A DNA stretch of 64,000 bases from Delphinapterus leucas (Eukaryota; Chordata; Mammalia; Artiodactyla; Monodontidae), in contig NW_022098076.1 in the NCBI RefSeq assembly GCF_002288925.2, positions 64,255,566 to 64,319,565 on the forward strand. Reading direction: 5' to 3'. A program made the translations under genes and the position numbers. This document shows positions 46,032 through 57,949 of the stretch, piece by piece. A model generated the notes under the pieces. That model saw only the letters and a program-made list of their open reading frames with translations, made no database searches and was not told the DNA's origin. Position 1 is the stretch's first letter; every line of letters starts with the position of its first letter.

Positions 46032-46855
46032 ATATTGGTAGTGATGATCATCCCAGTGCACTCAGTAGTTTGTAAATATTTTTATTTGGCTTCCTTTAAT
46101 TTTTCTAGGTGAATACTGAGTAGAGCAGGGAGTGATCTCATTTGCCAGAAAATTTAGGAATCAGAAATGACTTGGACTCACTTTTACTAACCAGCAAGGT
46201 CAAACTTGACCCCAGGTCTTACAATTTGTGTTTGTTCTCAAATATCCTTCTGCTTATACACGTCTACCTTCTGCCTTTATCTCCCTTATCTCCCTTTTGC
46301 TAACCAGGACCAGGACACTCTGCAACTTTAGTGGTGGCGTCTGTGTTTTAGTGTGAAAATGATCTTACTGAAAACTTTCAGTAGGGAACTCAACAGTAGT
46401 GTTTTGACTGCTCTGTCCTAAGTACCAATATTCATAGTGATTATGGCACTCTAGATGTCACAGAGTGGTCCCATCATACTTGCTCCCTGAAACAAGAGTC
46501 CATAACTGTATATTTGAAAATGAGTGTAAGATTGAGGAATTTAAGTAAAGCAGATATGGGGTAAAAAGGATTTTGCGAGCTTATCCTCATTAAAACACGA
46601 GGGTGCGATCAAATGCTAGGGCCAGAAGACTTAGGACTCTGCACATCTCACTGAATCATTGGTTTGCTCTTTCACGCATTACCAAGTCTTCCTGTGCATT
46701 TCAGTAAAGATAGCATCTATTTATAATAGCATCTCTCTAACATCATGAGAAACAGACAATTCATAGTCCTCTATAGCATTTACCAATACACATTCTCACA
46801 ATAATAGCAAAGGATTAAGGTGGTCATCACTCAAAGTGGATGTGAAAGGAATTCA
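46032..46855. other. intronic sequence, nothing recognised
   Basis: No gene or repeat that I can support. Confidence 0.45.
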
Positions 46856-46859
46856 AAGA

Positions 46860-47060
46860 AGGTGATAATAGTGAACATGTCTGGAGAGTTTGCTGTGTTT
46901 AGGGATGGGCTAAGGCCTTCACAGACTTAATCCTTACAACCATCCTTTGGGTAGGTACTCTTATCTCCATCTTACAGGTGAACAAGCAAGAAGTAAGTTA
47001 TTTTGCCCAACATCAAATCTAACCAGTGGTGGAGCCGCACTGTACCCAGGCCCTGGAACT
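46860..47060 (-). repeat. MIR SINE, antisense
   Basis: 'ttagggatgggctaaggccttcacagacttaatccttacaaccatcc', 'ttatctccatcttacaggtgaac' and 'ccagtggtggagccgcactgtacccagg' are reversed MIR. Confidence 0.88.
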
Positions 47061-48375
47061 CCAGAGCAGGTGCTGTGGATCCCAATGCAGAACTGCTGCC
47101 TGCAGCACTTGAATTCCTAATCACCCTTTTCCCATCGCCACTGAGTTCTGTGAATGTGCTTTCAAAATAACAGTAACATTTTTCTTTCTTTTTTTTAGAT
47201 AGCTCTATTTGTGGGTATTTTATTCCCTGACCTATAAACATAATGCATACTTACTGGAGGAAAATGTCAGAAAATACTTCATAAAGAAGAAAATAAAAAA
47301 TACTTGAAACCCTGCAATATAAACATAATTAAAGAAAGAGGGACACTTCAGCTATGATGTTGTCTGTGAGGCAGTTTGACCAGGTGCCTCAGGTGAATTT
47401 GACCAGGTGCCTTTGTGAATTTTCTTTCATCATCACTGAGCAAAAATCTGAATGTTGCCTGCAGCGACCTGGCTAGAGAAATATCTATTCCTTAGGGTCA
47501 TGAGTCTACCTTATAGACAGGACTTGCTCTAAGAATTTCCTGGAGTTGTTTGCAAGTTTGCTCTTCGTTTCACAGGGTGCTCAGATGCTGCATCAGTTCA
47601 GAAAATCCTGTTTGACCCTTGGTGTACCTGAATTATACCTTAGTGACATGGAAGTTTCTTTATTTCTGTAGGCAAGGTCTGCTTGAGATGCCAAGAAAAA
47701 AGACATCACCTCCCTCTACAATCTCCAAAGGAGAGCAAAGGCTAGTTTGCCTCCACCTCATCCCATGCCCCTCTGCTACTGACAGTGGAAACTCTCCTCT
47801 TTCTAAACCTTTGATGTGGAGCCCATGGTGAGGCGAAGCATTGAACAGATGAAAAACTGAGATGGAGTGTGAGGGTTTTGGCGAGGATGGGCACCGCAGG
47901 GCCTAGTGTGTTTAAGACTGTGGTTAATGGTATGGCTCCTACCTCCACATTCCCCAGTTGCTGGTGAGATTACTGCCTGTGTTGGTGGAATACTGGCAGT
48001 GGGGAAGAGGGGAGCATGGAAGGAAGAAGTTGGGTGAGAAGAAAGAAACAGTTTACAGAAGAATATCAAGTATTATTGATGCTTATTAAGAGGTGGGACA
48101 TTTATATATTTTATCCACCCGACAGTAGTCATTTTATAAGGCCTTTTTATCATTTTGGGACTGTGGAAGCTGTTTCAGAGAGTCAAGTGTCTTTGTGTAA
48201 AGATATGGATAAAATAAGGGTATATTTCACAAGTTTTATGTGATCTTGCTTTGTCTCATGTTTTGTAATAATCAGAGCCCTGGTCAAAACGGAGACTCAG
48301 AATTTTGTTTTTAAGGGAAATGAGAGAATGCTGTGCTACTGGGCTCAATTTGAATTCTCTAGTGAAACAAAGAAA
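47061..48375. other. intronic sequence, nothing recognised
   Basis: 'gtttgaccaggtgcct' is repeated within 40 bases at about 47375-47412. Frames at 47619-47831 and 47742-48069 (-) are not gene-like. Confidence 0.45.
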
Positions 48376-48379
48376 CAGG

Positions 48380-48545
48380 ATTTTATTCATTCATTCAGCA
48401 AACATTTTCTTTTTGAACAACTGATTATTTGCAGGTGCTATGCTAGATGCTGTGAGTAGGACATGTGCTCCGCTGTCGTGGAGCTCTCTGACTACTGGAT
48501 GTAAAGACAATGAAATAAAAACAATACAGCACCACAGTGAGTCTT
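48380..48545 (-). repeat. L2 fragment, antisense
   Basis: 'tattcattcattcagcaaacattttctttttgaac', 'ggtgctatgctagatgctgtgagtagg' and 'tgtcgtggagctctctgactact' are the reversed L2 end. Confidence 0.75.
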
Positions 48546-48666
48546 GTGATGGGTTTTTTCGACAGTGGATTTCATAAATAATTACATTTAGTATTATGAA
48601 ATCATGAGACACAGGAATATAATGTCCTCGATTTTTATTGTCTAATAACCATTGTTTCTTTCTTTC

Positions 48667-48873
48667 TTTTTTTTTTTTTTGGTGGTACGTGGGCCTCTCA
48701 CTGTTGTGGCCTCTCCCATTGCGGAGCACAGGCTCTGGACACGCAGGCTCAGCGGCCATGGCTCACGGGCCCAGCCGTTGCGTGGCGTGTGGGATCTTCC
48801 CAGACCAGGGCACAAACCCGTGCCCCCTGCATCGGCAGGCGGACTCTCAACCACTGCGCCACTAGGGAAGCCC
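48667..48873 (-). mobile_element. CHR-family SINE, short form (copy 10)
   Basis: Antisense copy. The flanks are both pyrimidine-rich (about 'ctttcttttttt' against 'ccttcttttttt'), so the duplication is imperfect. Head variant 'gcgccactagggaagccc'. Confidence 0.93.
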
Positions 48874-48884
48874 TCCTTCTTTTT

Positions 48885-49150
48885 TTAAGTAAAACAACTT
48901 TATTGTGAAAATTTTCCAGCTTATACGTGGATTGTGAGCCTCTCACCCCTATGTGTCCGTCACCCAGCTCCTAAAATCATCAGTCACTCACCAATCCAGC
49001 CCCATCTTTTATTCTTTTTCTATTTTGTTCCTACTTGTTTTTCCTTTCTAGAGATGCTGAGAATCTTGGAGTAGGGCTTCCTGTGTGTGATAATGGAGCC
49101 TTACTGAACATTATCTTCCAAGTCACTTCTTGTATCATTTTATTTTGCCA
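48885..49150 (-). repeat. possible old L1 fragment, antisense
   Basis: 'aaaacaactttattgtgaaaattttccagc', 'ctatgtgtccgtcacccagctcctaaaatcatcagtcactcaccaatcc' resemble a reversed old L1 segment; low identity. Confidence 0.45.
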
Positions 49151-49915
49151 GTCCCGAAACAGAATGCATGGCACTGGCTAGTTTTTAAGTTGTTTAGCAA
49201 ACAGACCATAAAATGCTTATTTGATTTCCAGGTTCAAGGATGAATACTGCTGCTCATAAAGGGGCACCTTTTGCTGACTTTAGAAGTTTAGAGGTTTGTA
49301 TGCCTGGTGGAAAAGTATGTGGAATGGTGGTTCGAAAAAACCTTTAGCAGATACAAAAACATAGAATACCCTCCAAATAATCTTTCAATGAAGCTCAGCT
49401 TAGCAAGAAAAATAATTGTAAGAACATCGGTATTTGTGGTTTATGTTTATATATGTGTAAAGGCAGCAATTCCAGGCTTTTAAGGAATTAAGCTGGCTGG
49501 AGAATTGGGTATGGGAAGTTAACCTGCCTAATTCGTTGGCTCCGTTTTTGTGGCGCTCATGGTCTGTGGTGAGGACACCACTCCGTAGCACTGTGTGGTG
49601 CTTCCACAACTCATTTCTGAGAATGGAATTGTTTTTCTCATGTGGCAGGGGCTGAGGCAGGTTTTTTTTTTTTTTTTTCCCCCCCCGGTAGACATCTGAA
49701 CCATTGATAAAGCCTCACTAATACATAGGGTGCCTTTGTGGATGCCGTTTGTTTGCTGCTGAGAGTTCCCCTGAAAATACTTCTCTCTCTTTTTTTTTTT
49801 TTAAACTCATCTCTCCAGGCACGGTATTGGGAATTGTGAGCAACCAGTACGAGTAATGTCAATTTAGCTGTAGGATGTGGAGAGAAGGCAGTTGTTTGCA
49901 TAGGATTATACTGCT
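49151..49915. other. intronic sequence
   Basis: Two homopolymer T runs (about 49662-49678 and 49791-49801). The former leads into a C run. No gene. Confidence 0.45.
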
Positions 49916-49919
49916 AACA

Positions 49920-50140
49920 TGTGCGAATGTGCTTTGCAAACTCACTTCAGTTCTTAAACATGTCAGTTAGAGACACGGGGGAACAGGCGATATTGACCCT
50001 CTTCTACTCGAGTAAACAGTAAACCACTTGGGCCAGTAAGTGGTGAGCTGGGACCAGGACCCATCTTCTCTGTTGTCCGCATGCCTGGCTGTCTGTCCCA
50101 AGGCACTTGGCACATGGTACTTGTTTGAATGAATGAGAGG
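49920..50140 (-). repeat. MIR-like fragment, antisense
   Basis: 'gtgctttgcaaactcacttcagttcttaaac', 'accacttgggccagtaagtggtgagctgggacc' and a following 'gcacttggcacatggtacttgtttgaatgaatg', which is a sense L2/MIR-type tail. Probably two small fragments side by side. Confidence 0.5.
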
Positions 50141-50506
50141 GATGAGTGGAAATATTCTAAATCAGCTTTTTTTTTTTTTTTTTTTTTCCAGAGTGTGCTT
50201 TATAGAGCCTCAGTATTAGGAGGAAATCTTTGGAAGAGAGTCTCATGGACAAATAAATTGGGAAATGTCAGCCTCTGGTAGAGTCACTGAGGGTTTGTCT
50301 TGTGACAGAGAAATCATTTTCCTTTTGATTAATCCAGTGTGTAAAACCATATGATTGTGGCGCCTTCCTATCATAGCACATCTATTAATGTCTCACAGAA
50401 TTACTGTTATGTATAAGAGCTGTGGAGATACAGCTCCAAATGAATAGCTTTCTGGAGTATCTGACATTTACCACTTAAGACCACCAAATTAAAAAGTAAG
50501 CTCAGG

Positions 50507-50719
50507 GGCTTCCCTGGTGGCGCAGTGGTTGAGAGTCCACCTGCCGATGCAGGGGATGCGGGTTCGTGCCCCGGTCCGGGAAGATCCCACATGCCGCGGA
50601 GCGGCTGGGTCCGTGAGCCATGGCCGCTGAGCCTGCGTGTCCGGAGCCTGTGCTCTGCAACGGGAGAGGCCACAACAGTGAGAGGCCCGCGTACCGCAAA
50701 AAACCCCCCAAAAAAACAC
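50507..50719 (+). mobile_element. CHR-family SINE, short form, sense orientation (copy 11)
   Basis: The only copy in the gene's orientation: head 'gggcttccctggtggcgcagtggttgagag', body, then an A/C-rich tail. A perfect 15-base duplication, aaaagtaagctcagg, lies at 50492-50506 and 50720-50734. It is 1.6 kb from the antisense copy 10 and 1.1 kb from copy 12. Confidence 0.97.
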
Positions 50720-50879
50720 AAAAGTAAGCTCAGGTCTTGGCCCTCTGCTTTTGGCTTATATTCATTCCTTTATTTCCCATGTTGAAATTCAACTATCATC
50801 TCTGTCTTGATGATTTGGACTTTACAGTTTCTACCCCTACTTATTTCCTGGGTTATTGTTTTATTTGTGCTTTAAAATA

Positions 50880-51005
50880 AACTTTTTCTTATAGAATAAT
50901 ACAAGTTTAAGTTGGAAAATTCAAAAATATAGATAGGTAAAACATAATCTTACTTAAAATCCCATTATCTGAGATAACTGTAACTTATTTATATGTTGTG
51001 AGTAT
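50880..51005 (-). repeat. old L1-type fragment, left part, antisense
   Basis: 'cttatagaataatacaagtttaagttggaaaattcaaaaatatagataggtaaaacataatc' and 'aaaatcccattatctgagataactg' resemble an antisense old LINE; it seems to continue at 51255 after the inserted MIR. Confidence 0.5.
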
Positions 51006-51009
51006 CCTT

Positions 51010-51245
51010 TAGAGTTCAGACTACAGAGGTCAGTCGCCTTGGTTCGAATCCCAGCTCTTCCCCTTACTGGCTGTGTAATTTTGGTTAAGTTATTCAGCCT
51101 TCTGCCTCAAGTTCCTTATCTCTAATATGGTGATAATGATAGGGTCCATATAAGGGAGCTGTTATGAGGATTCAATGAATTAATATCTGTAAAATGCTTA
51201 GAACAGTGCCTGGCACACAGACTTTATATAAGCGCTAAATTAAAG
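51010..51245 (+). repeat. MIR SINE, sense, nearly complete
   Basis: 'ttcgaatcccagctcttccccttactggctgtgtaattttggttaagttattcagcc', 'gtgataatgatagggtcc', 'gctgttatgaggattcaatgaattaatatctgtaaaatgcttagaacagtgcctggcacacag': a textbook MIR including box B-like 'ggttcgaatcc'. Confidence 0.96.
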
Positions 51246-51254
51246 AAACGTGTG

Positions 51255-51595
51255 TGTGTATTATATATGTGTATATATGTGTGCATAAACAACATGCACA
51301 CGTCACAAATTATTTACACAGTACACCATGTTGGATATTTAGGTTGTTATAGATTTTTCACAATGATGAACAGCTCTTTCGTGAACTCCTGTCCCTCAGA
51401 GTTTTTGAGTATCCATCATTTTTCCTTAGGTTAATTTCTTAAATTGGAACTACTGGATCAGTGGATGTGTATGTTTGTAAGACTTTGGTAGTCTTTCTAC
51501 AGAACTTGGTAAGAGATCCCATCAGTGCTGCTCACAGCTGTGTTTGAGACTGCTATATCTTTTTTCATTTTTGTCAATATGGAGGGTAAAACATT
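51255..51595 (-). repeat. old L1-type fragment, right part, antisense
   Basis: 'gatatttaggttgttatagatttttcacaatgatgaacagctctttcgtgaac', 'ttaaattggaactactggatcagtgg' and 'agatcccatcagtgctgctcacagc' have the order of reversed L1 ORF2 end, much diverged. Confidence 0.6.
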
Positions 51596-51810
51596 TTCCC
51601 ATTAAAAAAAAAAAACTGTACTAATGAAGTTAATTTCTGCCATATGGATGGATTGGCCACTTGTGTTTCCCTTTGGTTGTGGCTATTTATTAAAAAAATG
51701 GACAAAGGACAATTTTTTTTTTCTTTTGTGAGAACCTTTTCTATATTAAGGATTTTAACGCCTTGTCATTTGTTGTAAATGTCCCCTGCATCCTTTCTTC
51801 CTTTTCTCTT

Positions 51811-52020
51811 TTTTTTTTTTGTTTTTGCGGTAAGTGGGCCTTTCACTGTTGTGGCCTCTCCCGTTGTGGAGCACAGGCTCCGTATGCGCAGGCTCAGCAG
51901 CCATGGCTCACGAGCCCAGGCGCTCCGTGGCATGCGTGATCTTCCCGGACCGGGGCACGAACCCGTGTCCCCCGCATCGGCAGGTGGACTCTCAACCACT
52001 GCGCCACCAGGGAAGCCCTC
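51811..52020 (-). mobile_element. CHR-family SINE, short form (copy 12)
   Basis: Antisense copy. Flanks 'tccttttctctt' (51799-51810) and 'tcccttttctctt' (52021-52033) are a duplication with one indel. The body is more diverged than most ('agcccaggcgctccgtggcatgcgtgatc'). Confidence 0.94.
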
Positions 52021-52033
52021 TCCCTTTTCTCTT

Positions 52034-54280
52034 AATCTCTTTTCCTAATTCTCCCATTTCTTCACTTCATTGCCTGAATCCAGACTTCTGTGCCTTTTTT
52101 TCCCTAGTCTAACCTCTAGTATAACTTAAGTAAACATTTATAAAATACCACCATTAACACTCACTTCATAATATCTTTAAAAAAGGTGTCTACAAAGATG
52201 AAATATCAGTTGTTGAAGGGCATAGGACAAATTTTAATGACATTTGTCTAGAGAAGAAATGTCTTTGAATTCCTTTTCTGTCCCAGAACTGAAGTGATAA
52301 GGTTTCGGTTTTTAAAAGTAACATCTCATTCATATTTCATGCTTTTGTGATGTTGACCAGTACCTTCTTGGCCTCTTTTTACCATTTTATTTGCAAAATG
52401 AGTTATATGGAAAGTGAAACTCATAGTATTAAGTGATTTTTATGTAGATTTACTGAGCTAGATGGTTGAATCTTTTTGTCCAGTTGTTTAGTTTAAAAGA
52501 AGTTTTTTTTTTTTCCCTGAATAAAACTGTTAATGATGAACTGGAGGTTTTTGTTTGTCACCCTACTGGATAAGAGTGGAGTGGAGAGATTTCTTTCAAG
52601 GACTGATCTTTAAGCACATTTCCTGGATATAGACCTTAAGACCTTTATTTTATAATAATGGAAGTAAAATATTTGATGCATTGAATCTTCTCATGCGTAT
52701 AACCTCGTTTTCTACTCCATTTATTTGATAATTGTTTCATCATTTCAAATTCAATTTGTAATAGCAATGAACACTCTTTAATATTTTTCTAATAAGGATT
52801 AGTTGGAGAGGTTAATATGGTCAGAAATTTAAAGAAGCCCAGAGTCATCTTAATGAGCGTCAGGTAATTAACCTACACGAATAGATTAAAGAAATCAAGC
52901 AGGCACACCGATGGGCTTTCCTTTCAAGTTCAAATTTAGAGCATCATCTGTGCAGTGGTTAAGGTCTTACACATTAGATGGTGATTGCTATATTGTTTTT
53001 TAATATATAAAAAGCGTAATTGTGAAAGCTTATTAGAATTCCTCATCAAATTTGATTAATTGAAGAATGATTATGAGATGTGGTACAAATTTTGAATTCT
53101 TATATGTAAATTGTATTTTTTTTAAAAAATAGGCTCCCCCAAATGAGTTTCTTCATGTATCTGGAACCGGTGCTTAAATATGTAGATCTCCTGTTTCAAG
53201 AAGATAATGTAAAACTTAAGCAGTTCATGAACTGCTTAATTTAGGCCTAAGAAACTTGGTGAAAGTGATTGTCACTGATATACTACAAATGCGATTGTTC
53301 AAATTGAGATGAAAATCTGTCTATTCCAGTGGTCACTGTAGGATTAGAAGACAAGTTCTGGAAGTAATCCTGAAGGCAAGACTTCACCTTCTAAATTATT
53401 CAAACAGATGACATTTATCTTCTTCTTAAGGAATTGTAGAAATTTATGGAAAGTTCTCGTTGGTTTAGCTAATTACAATAAAGTTGATATAAACTGTGTT
53501 TTTCTGGCCCTACTGAAGGTGGTGTGCAATTGGTTGCTATCCTTTCTTTTATAACGATGGCAATTTTAAACCTGGAAGAGGTGAAAACCAGAGATCATTG
53601 ACTTTGATCCCCTTGTTGAGGGGAGTTATTTCTGGTCGAGGCTAAGTAGCACCCTCTTGGAGAAAGACAAAATCTGGGTTTGTATTTCAACTCTGCACTT
53701 GCCTTCACGCCCAATATTCTGTTTTGTACAATTGAGACACAAACTCCATCACGTGGGGATGATACATGATATACCGCTTGTGAAACGCTGTAAATCTGCT
53801 AAGTAATATAGATATCAGGTGCTTCATTGTTTGTTTTCTAGGTGAAGCTTTTCTTGTCACTCTTAAGTATGTCTCCTCCAAGCTAGATGTACTCCTTTCA
53901 TTCAACTTAGTTTTCAATCATTTAATTCTCTTTTGCTACAAGTCCTGCCCAAGAATTTTCTTAAATAGGAGCACAAAGAAACAGTGAAAATCCGACTGGT
54001 ATTAAGTTCACGGCAAGGTAGAATGTTATCATCAGTTCTATTCATACCATGTCTCATCTGTCATTAATAAAATGTCCATTTAGATCAGAATGTTGGGTTT
54101 TAATACACATTGTGGCCTGTTTGTGTTTCATTGTCACGGACTATATGACCAACTCTTACCTACATCTCTCTGGTGAGAGTCCTGTTTTCAAATCGAGACC
54201 AAATCAATCCAATCAAGCCATTTTGGATTCTTGTGTGAACAGCTCTGTGCCGATCGTTGGTGTGGGTGGGTGAGATAAAA
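52034..54280. other. single-copy AT-rich intron with candidate conserved elements
   Basis: More than 2 kb with no repeat that I recognise and no gene. The stretch 52660-53110 includes 'gtcaggtaattaacctacac' (a near-palindromic TAATTA core) and other homeodomain-like sites. The minus-strand frame 53705-53917 is not family-like. Confidence 0.35.
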
Positions 54281-54379
54281 AGATAAAAAACACATGAAAC
54301 ACTTAACCTTCTCAGTCTGGTTAGAAGATGATATATTACATAAAAGTCAGAAGTTGATACAAGTGTTTCTCAACCACTC

Positions 54380-54530
54380 ATTTGGTCATTTGGATTTTTA
54401 TAGAATATGTTCTATTTCCCCAGCTATACTGGGGATGCAAGGAGCTGTCTTTACCACTTTGGATTGGTTTATTGACCAACACAGGTGTTTCCTCTTAGCA
54501 GATGCTCAATAAATATTTTGAATCAAGCTA
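54380..54530 (+). repeat. L2 3' end fragment
   Basis: 'tagcagatgctcaataaatattttgaatcaag' is the sense L2 terminus; upstream identity is weak. Confidence 0.6.
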
Positions 54531-56440
54531 TAGAAGCAGGGTAATTATAAATCCTTCTATTTTTAGAAAAACAGTTTGTACGTAGGTATTACCGATGCTA
54601 CGTTAATAGCATCCTCTGAAACTCTGAGAGCAAATTTACTTCTCTAAATTACGTAGCCGCATGCTCACTTATTTATCTTTTAAAGTGGTCCATACGAGAG
54701 CCTTCTTGCTCAGCACAGGAATAAGGAAGTATAGATGGAATAGTCTTAAGTCAGAAAAGTTGAAAGTGCTGATCCTTACCATATAACTCGAGGCATCTAA
54801 GTTAATTTTCTTCTATGCCTTTATAATTCCTACTTTATTAAATTTGCTGTCTGTCAACTTTGAGAATTGTCTTAATTTTTCTGGATCTGAATTTCTAATA
54901 GCACGTTTTGTATTAAAAAAGTATTTTAGCTCTCATTGCAGTAACTTGTAGGCCTTGATTAATTCACCAGCATTACTTTAGGAATCCTCATAAAAAGTGT
55001 TTCAGTGGTTATTGTTTGTTAATTTCTCTACTGGGGCAAATTAAGTGCTGAGAAGTAAAGTAATCCACAAAGCCTGTGCGAACTGTTTGGATCCCTGAAG
55101 ACCATCAGGGACAGTTAAAGAAAACATTGAAAATTTACCCTCCCAACTTCAGTCTTATTTTTCTTTAGATCAGACCACAGGACATTTTTCACTGTTCTGT
55201 TAATCATGTATAACAAAAATGTAGAACCTTAATGCCTGTTACCTACATCCTGATAAAAACTTTGCTTTATAGACTGCACTTGATTAACTCCTGCCACAAG
55301 TGCACTTGGCTAATTCCAAAAGGGACTCTGCACAGGAAGAATGTGAAGCATGCAGTGCAAACCCAACAGGTGTTTGGAAAAACACTTCCAAGTTCGAGGA
55401 GCGCTTCACATTGGTATGAAAGATCTTTGTGCATGTACCGGCTTAGCTTTCACTGTAGGGGACAGCCTCACGTCTTGCTAGGATGATTCCACCTGGGCTT
55501 AAGCTTAAGTGATTCTATCTGGCTCATCCAGCCTCCTCTTTGGTGAACCTTTGGGTGATTTCCTTTCACCTGACCCACTACTACCTGGTTCATAGTCAGT
55601 ACTATTTGCTGGGTGAGTAATAAATATTTATTGAAGAGTACTGGGTCATTTCCATTCACACTTGAATAACACTGGATGATGAGTCTGGGAAGACAGCTGC
55701 TAAGATGATTATATTTATCATTAATGACCTCATTTTCTAATCTGTGAATATTAACAGTGTTCAGAGAGAATGTTTGTTTTATAGAAAAGAGCCTACAGTC
55801 TTGTGCCTTTGACATCCTGAGTGTTTTTTCTCACCATTGAGAGTTGGACAAGGGCAATGCTTTGTTACAAAAGGAGTGGGGGTTATTTTGATTTTTTCAT
55901 GTAAACTCAAGTATTAATACTTTTTAGATTCCATTCTGGAATTCTTTGTATTAGGAAAAAAGTTTTAATATTAGCTCAGTAAGAGAATACAATGTATGAG
56001 GCAGTGAGTGGCCTAGTGCATAAGCTAAGCTTTTTTAAAATTAAATTTTCCCTTTAAAAGCTGTTTGACATCCAGTGTTTCCAAAAGATGTTTTAAAAGC
56101 AGAAATATAAATTTGCTCTTGAAAGTCATATGCGTTATACTGCTTTGTGAAACATGCTTAGAGAGTCAAGATGTACTTTATATATTTAAAATAACATTTG
56201 ACCAAAATAATATACATATGCAAGTAATTTTAGTTATTTTGGAAGGTGAGAAATTGTAATTCTTTCTCATCTATTTTCCTCGAATGGAGATCATCCCTGC
56301 AGTTTTGGGAAATGAAGCCAAACCTTTCTTTCTCTTCTTTTCCTAGGAAACGTGAGTCATTCTTCTCCTAGGCAAGTTTTTTTTTTAATCCCTTTTTTGC
56401 TCCTAAAGCAATAAAATATTAATGGTTACCTGTGAACCCG
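54531..56440. other. intronic sequence, no gene
   Basis: AT-rich, mostly single copy. 'gggtgagtaataaatatttattgaagag' at about 55610-55638 may be another L2 end. Frames at 55232-55486, 55468-55815 (-) and 56065-56259 have no recognisable family. Confidence 0.45.
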
Positions 56441-56545
56441 TGGCTCGAGATACTCGCTGCATATTAGAATCACCTGGGTGCTCCTCCGGGTGATTGGCTT
56501 GGGGGCGGGGCTCAGAATTGGGAAATGTTTAAAGCTTCCTAGGCA
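56441..56545 (+). mobile_element. MER5-type hAT MITE fragment
   Basis: 'gtggctcgagatactcgctgcatattagaatcacctggg' then 'ttgggggcggggctcagaattgggaaatg' is a shortened MER5-type element with its middle lost. Confidence 0.6.
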
Positions 56546-56609
56546 GGCTTCAGGCAGGCAGAGCTGAGGGAGACTGTGGAACCAGCAGCGGCAGGAGATG
56601 AGTGACCAC
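56546..56609 (+). other. candidate alternative first exon (speculative)
   Basis: A purine-rich leader ('gagctgagggagactgtggaaccagcagcggcaggag') is followed by ATG at 56598 with G at -3, then AGT GAC CAC, then a consensus donor 'cac|gtaagt' at 56610. This would give M-S-D-H ending in phase 0, the same phase as PARD3B exon 1, so it could splice in frame to exon 2. There is no CpG island or TATA box. Only transcript data could raise this above suggestion. Confidence 0.2.
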
Positions 56610-57685
56610 GTAAGTTTTCATACCCCTCGTTTTGTGGCGAACCAGTCCTTTCGGTTCCATTTTTATTGTGTAGGTGGTTTTGATTCTCATCTTCTCAGAC
56701 TTCAATGTAAGAGGCACTTGGGGTGGTGGAACTTGCTGATAATGCCAGTCCTTGGGTCCATACGCACACATTCTAACTCATTCAGAGTGACGTGGGGGGC
56801 TGAGCAGGCCCAGCGACTTTGATACAGTTGGTTGAACTTCACAATTCTTTTCATAAACAGTGTGTTGCAGTGGTCTGTTCCAGCGTAAGCATTCCAAAAC
56901 GTGTCATCTTAACATATTTACTTTATTATACCTCATGGGCCTTGGGTCAAGAGTCTGGCACAGTTTGGCTGGGGTATGCTTGTCTTCCACACTGTGTCAG
57001 TTGAGGGGGCACTTGGTGATATTCAGCTGTTGGCTGGTCTGGAGGGTCCAAGGTGGCTTAATTCACATGCCCAGCACCTAGGTATGGGTAATTTGGAAGG
57101 CCGCTGGGCTCAGCTGGGCCCTCCCTATGTAGTCTTGGAGCTTTTAAACAAAGCCTCTTAGCAAGGTATTCCTTTTTGCAAGGTGATTCAGGGCTCCTAG
57201 TGTTTTATCCTGGGCTCTAGATGCTTCAGGAGAGCCAGGCAGGAGCTGCAGGCCTTCCTAAGATCTGGTGTCAGAAGCCCTAAAACATCATTTTTTGTCA
57301 TAATCTATTTGACAAGCAAGTGTGTAAGAAAGCCAGCGGGAGAGCGGAATTAGACTAGCTCCCTGTCAGTGAGAGGAGCAGCAGAGAGCTTGCAGCCACC
57401 TTTAAACTGCTGCACCCTAACAAGCAGAAGGCTTGTTGCTATGACCCTATCATAAGTTTCTGGATTGATTCCCATCTCTAGTTACTATCCTAACACAGAG
57501 CTCATTATCTTTCACTTGCTTCCTTTCAGTGATTTGTTTTTTAAAAAGGTATCTCTACCATCAGTCGTCTTTCTTTGACTCATTTTATATATGGCACAAG
57601 TAATGTTCTTAAAGCATGAAGCTGTTTGTCAACTCCTTCCTAAAAGTGTAGGTGGGTCTCAGTGCCTGTATGGAAGGTGGTCTAA
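56610..57685. other. intronic sequence, nothing recognised
   Basis: Several overlapping frames of 60-75 codons at 56598-57161 without family features. 57360-57450 ('gagaggagcagcagagagcttgcagcc') looks single copy. Confidence 0.45.
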
Positions 57686-57689
57686 AGTC

Positions 57690-57905
57690 TGTGAGAGGGA
57701 GTCTAGTGTAGTAGTGGTTAATGTCACAGACCCTGGAGTAAGATTGAATGGGTTTAAGCCCTTTGTGACCTTGGGCAATGTACTCTACCTGCACCTTTTT
57801 ATCTGTCAAATGGAAATTATTACAGTGTCTACCTGAGTGGGTTATTATGAGAACGGTTATGTGATGTCCTAAAATGTGTTGGGACATAATGGTTGTTTTT
57901 ATTGT
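57690..57905 (+). repeat. MIR SINE
   Basis: 'agtgtagtagtggttaatgtcacagaccctggag', 'tttgtgaccttgggcaatgtactctacctgcacc', 'atggaaattattacagtgtctacctgag' are sense MIR from near its 5' end. Confidence 0.93.
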
Positions 57906-57949
57906 TGCTGTCAATATTCTAATGACTCAAGGCCTCTCATGCTTTTTTG

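Noticed and set aside
45529..46041. 170-codon plus-strand frame
   Set aside because: A fusion of intronic sequence, a TA microsatellite (Ile/Tyr run) and a CHR SINE.
50507..50600. tRNA-like heads of the SINEs as tRNA genes
   Set aside because: They carry box A/B-like sequence from their tRNA origin but do not form a complete cloverleaf; no true tRNA gene was recognised.
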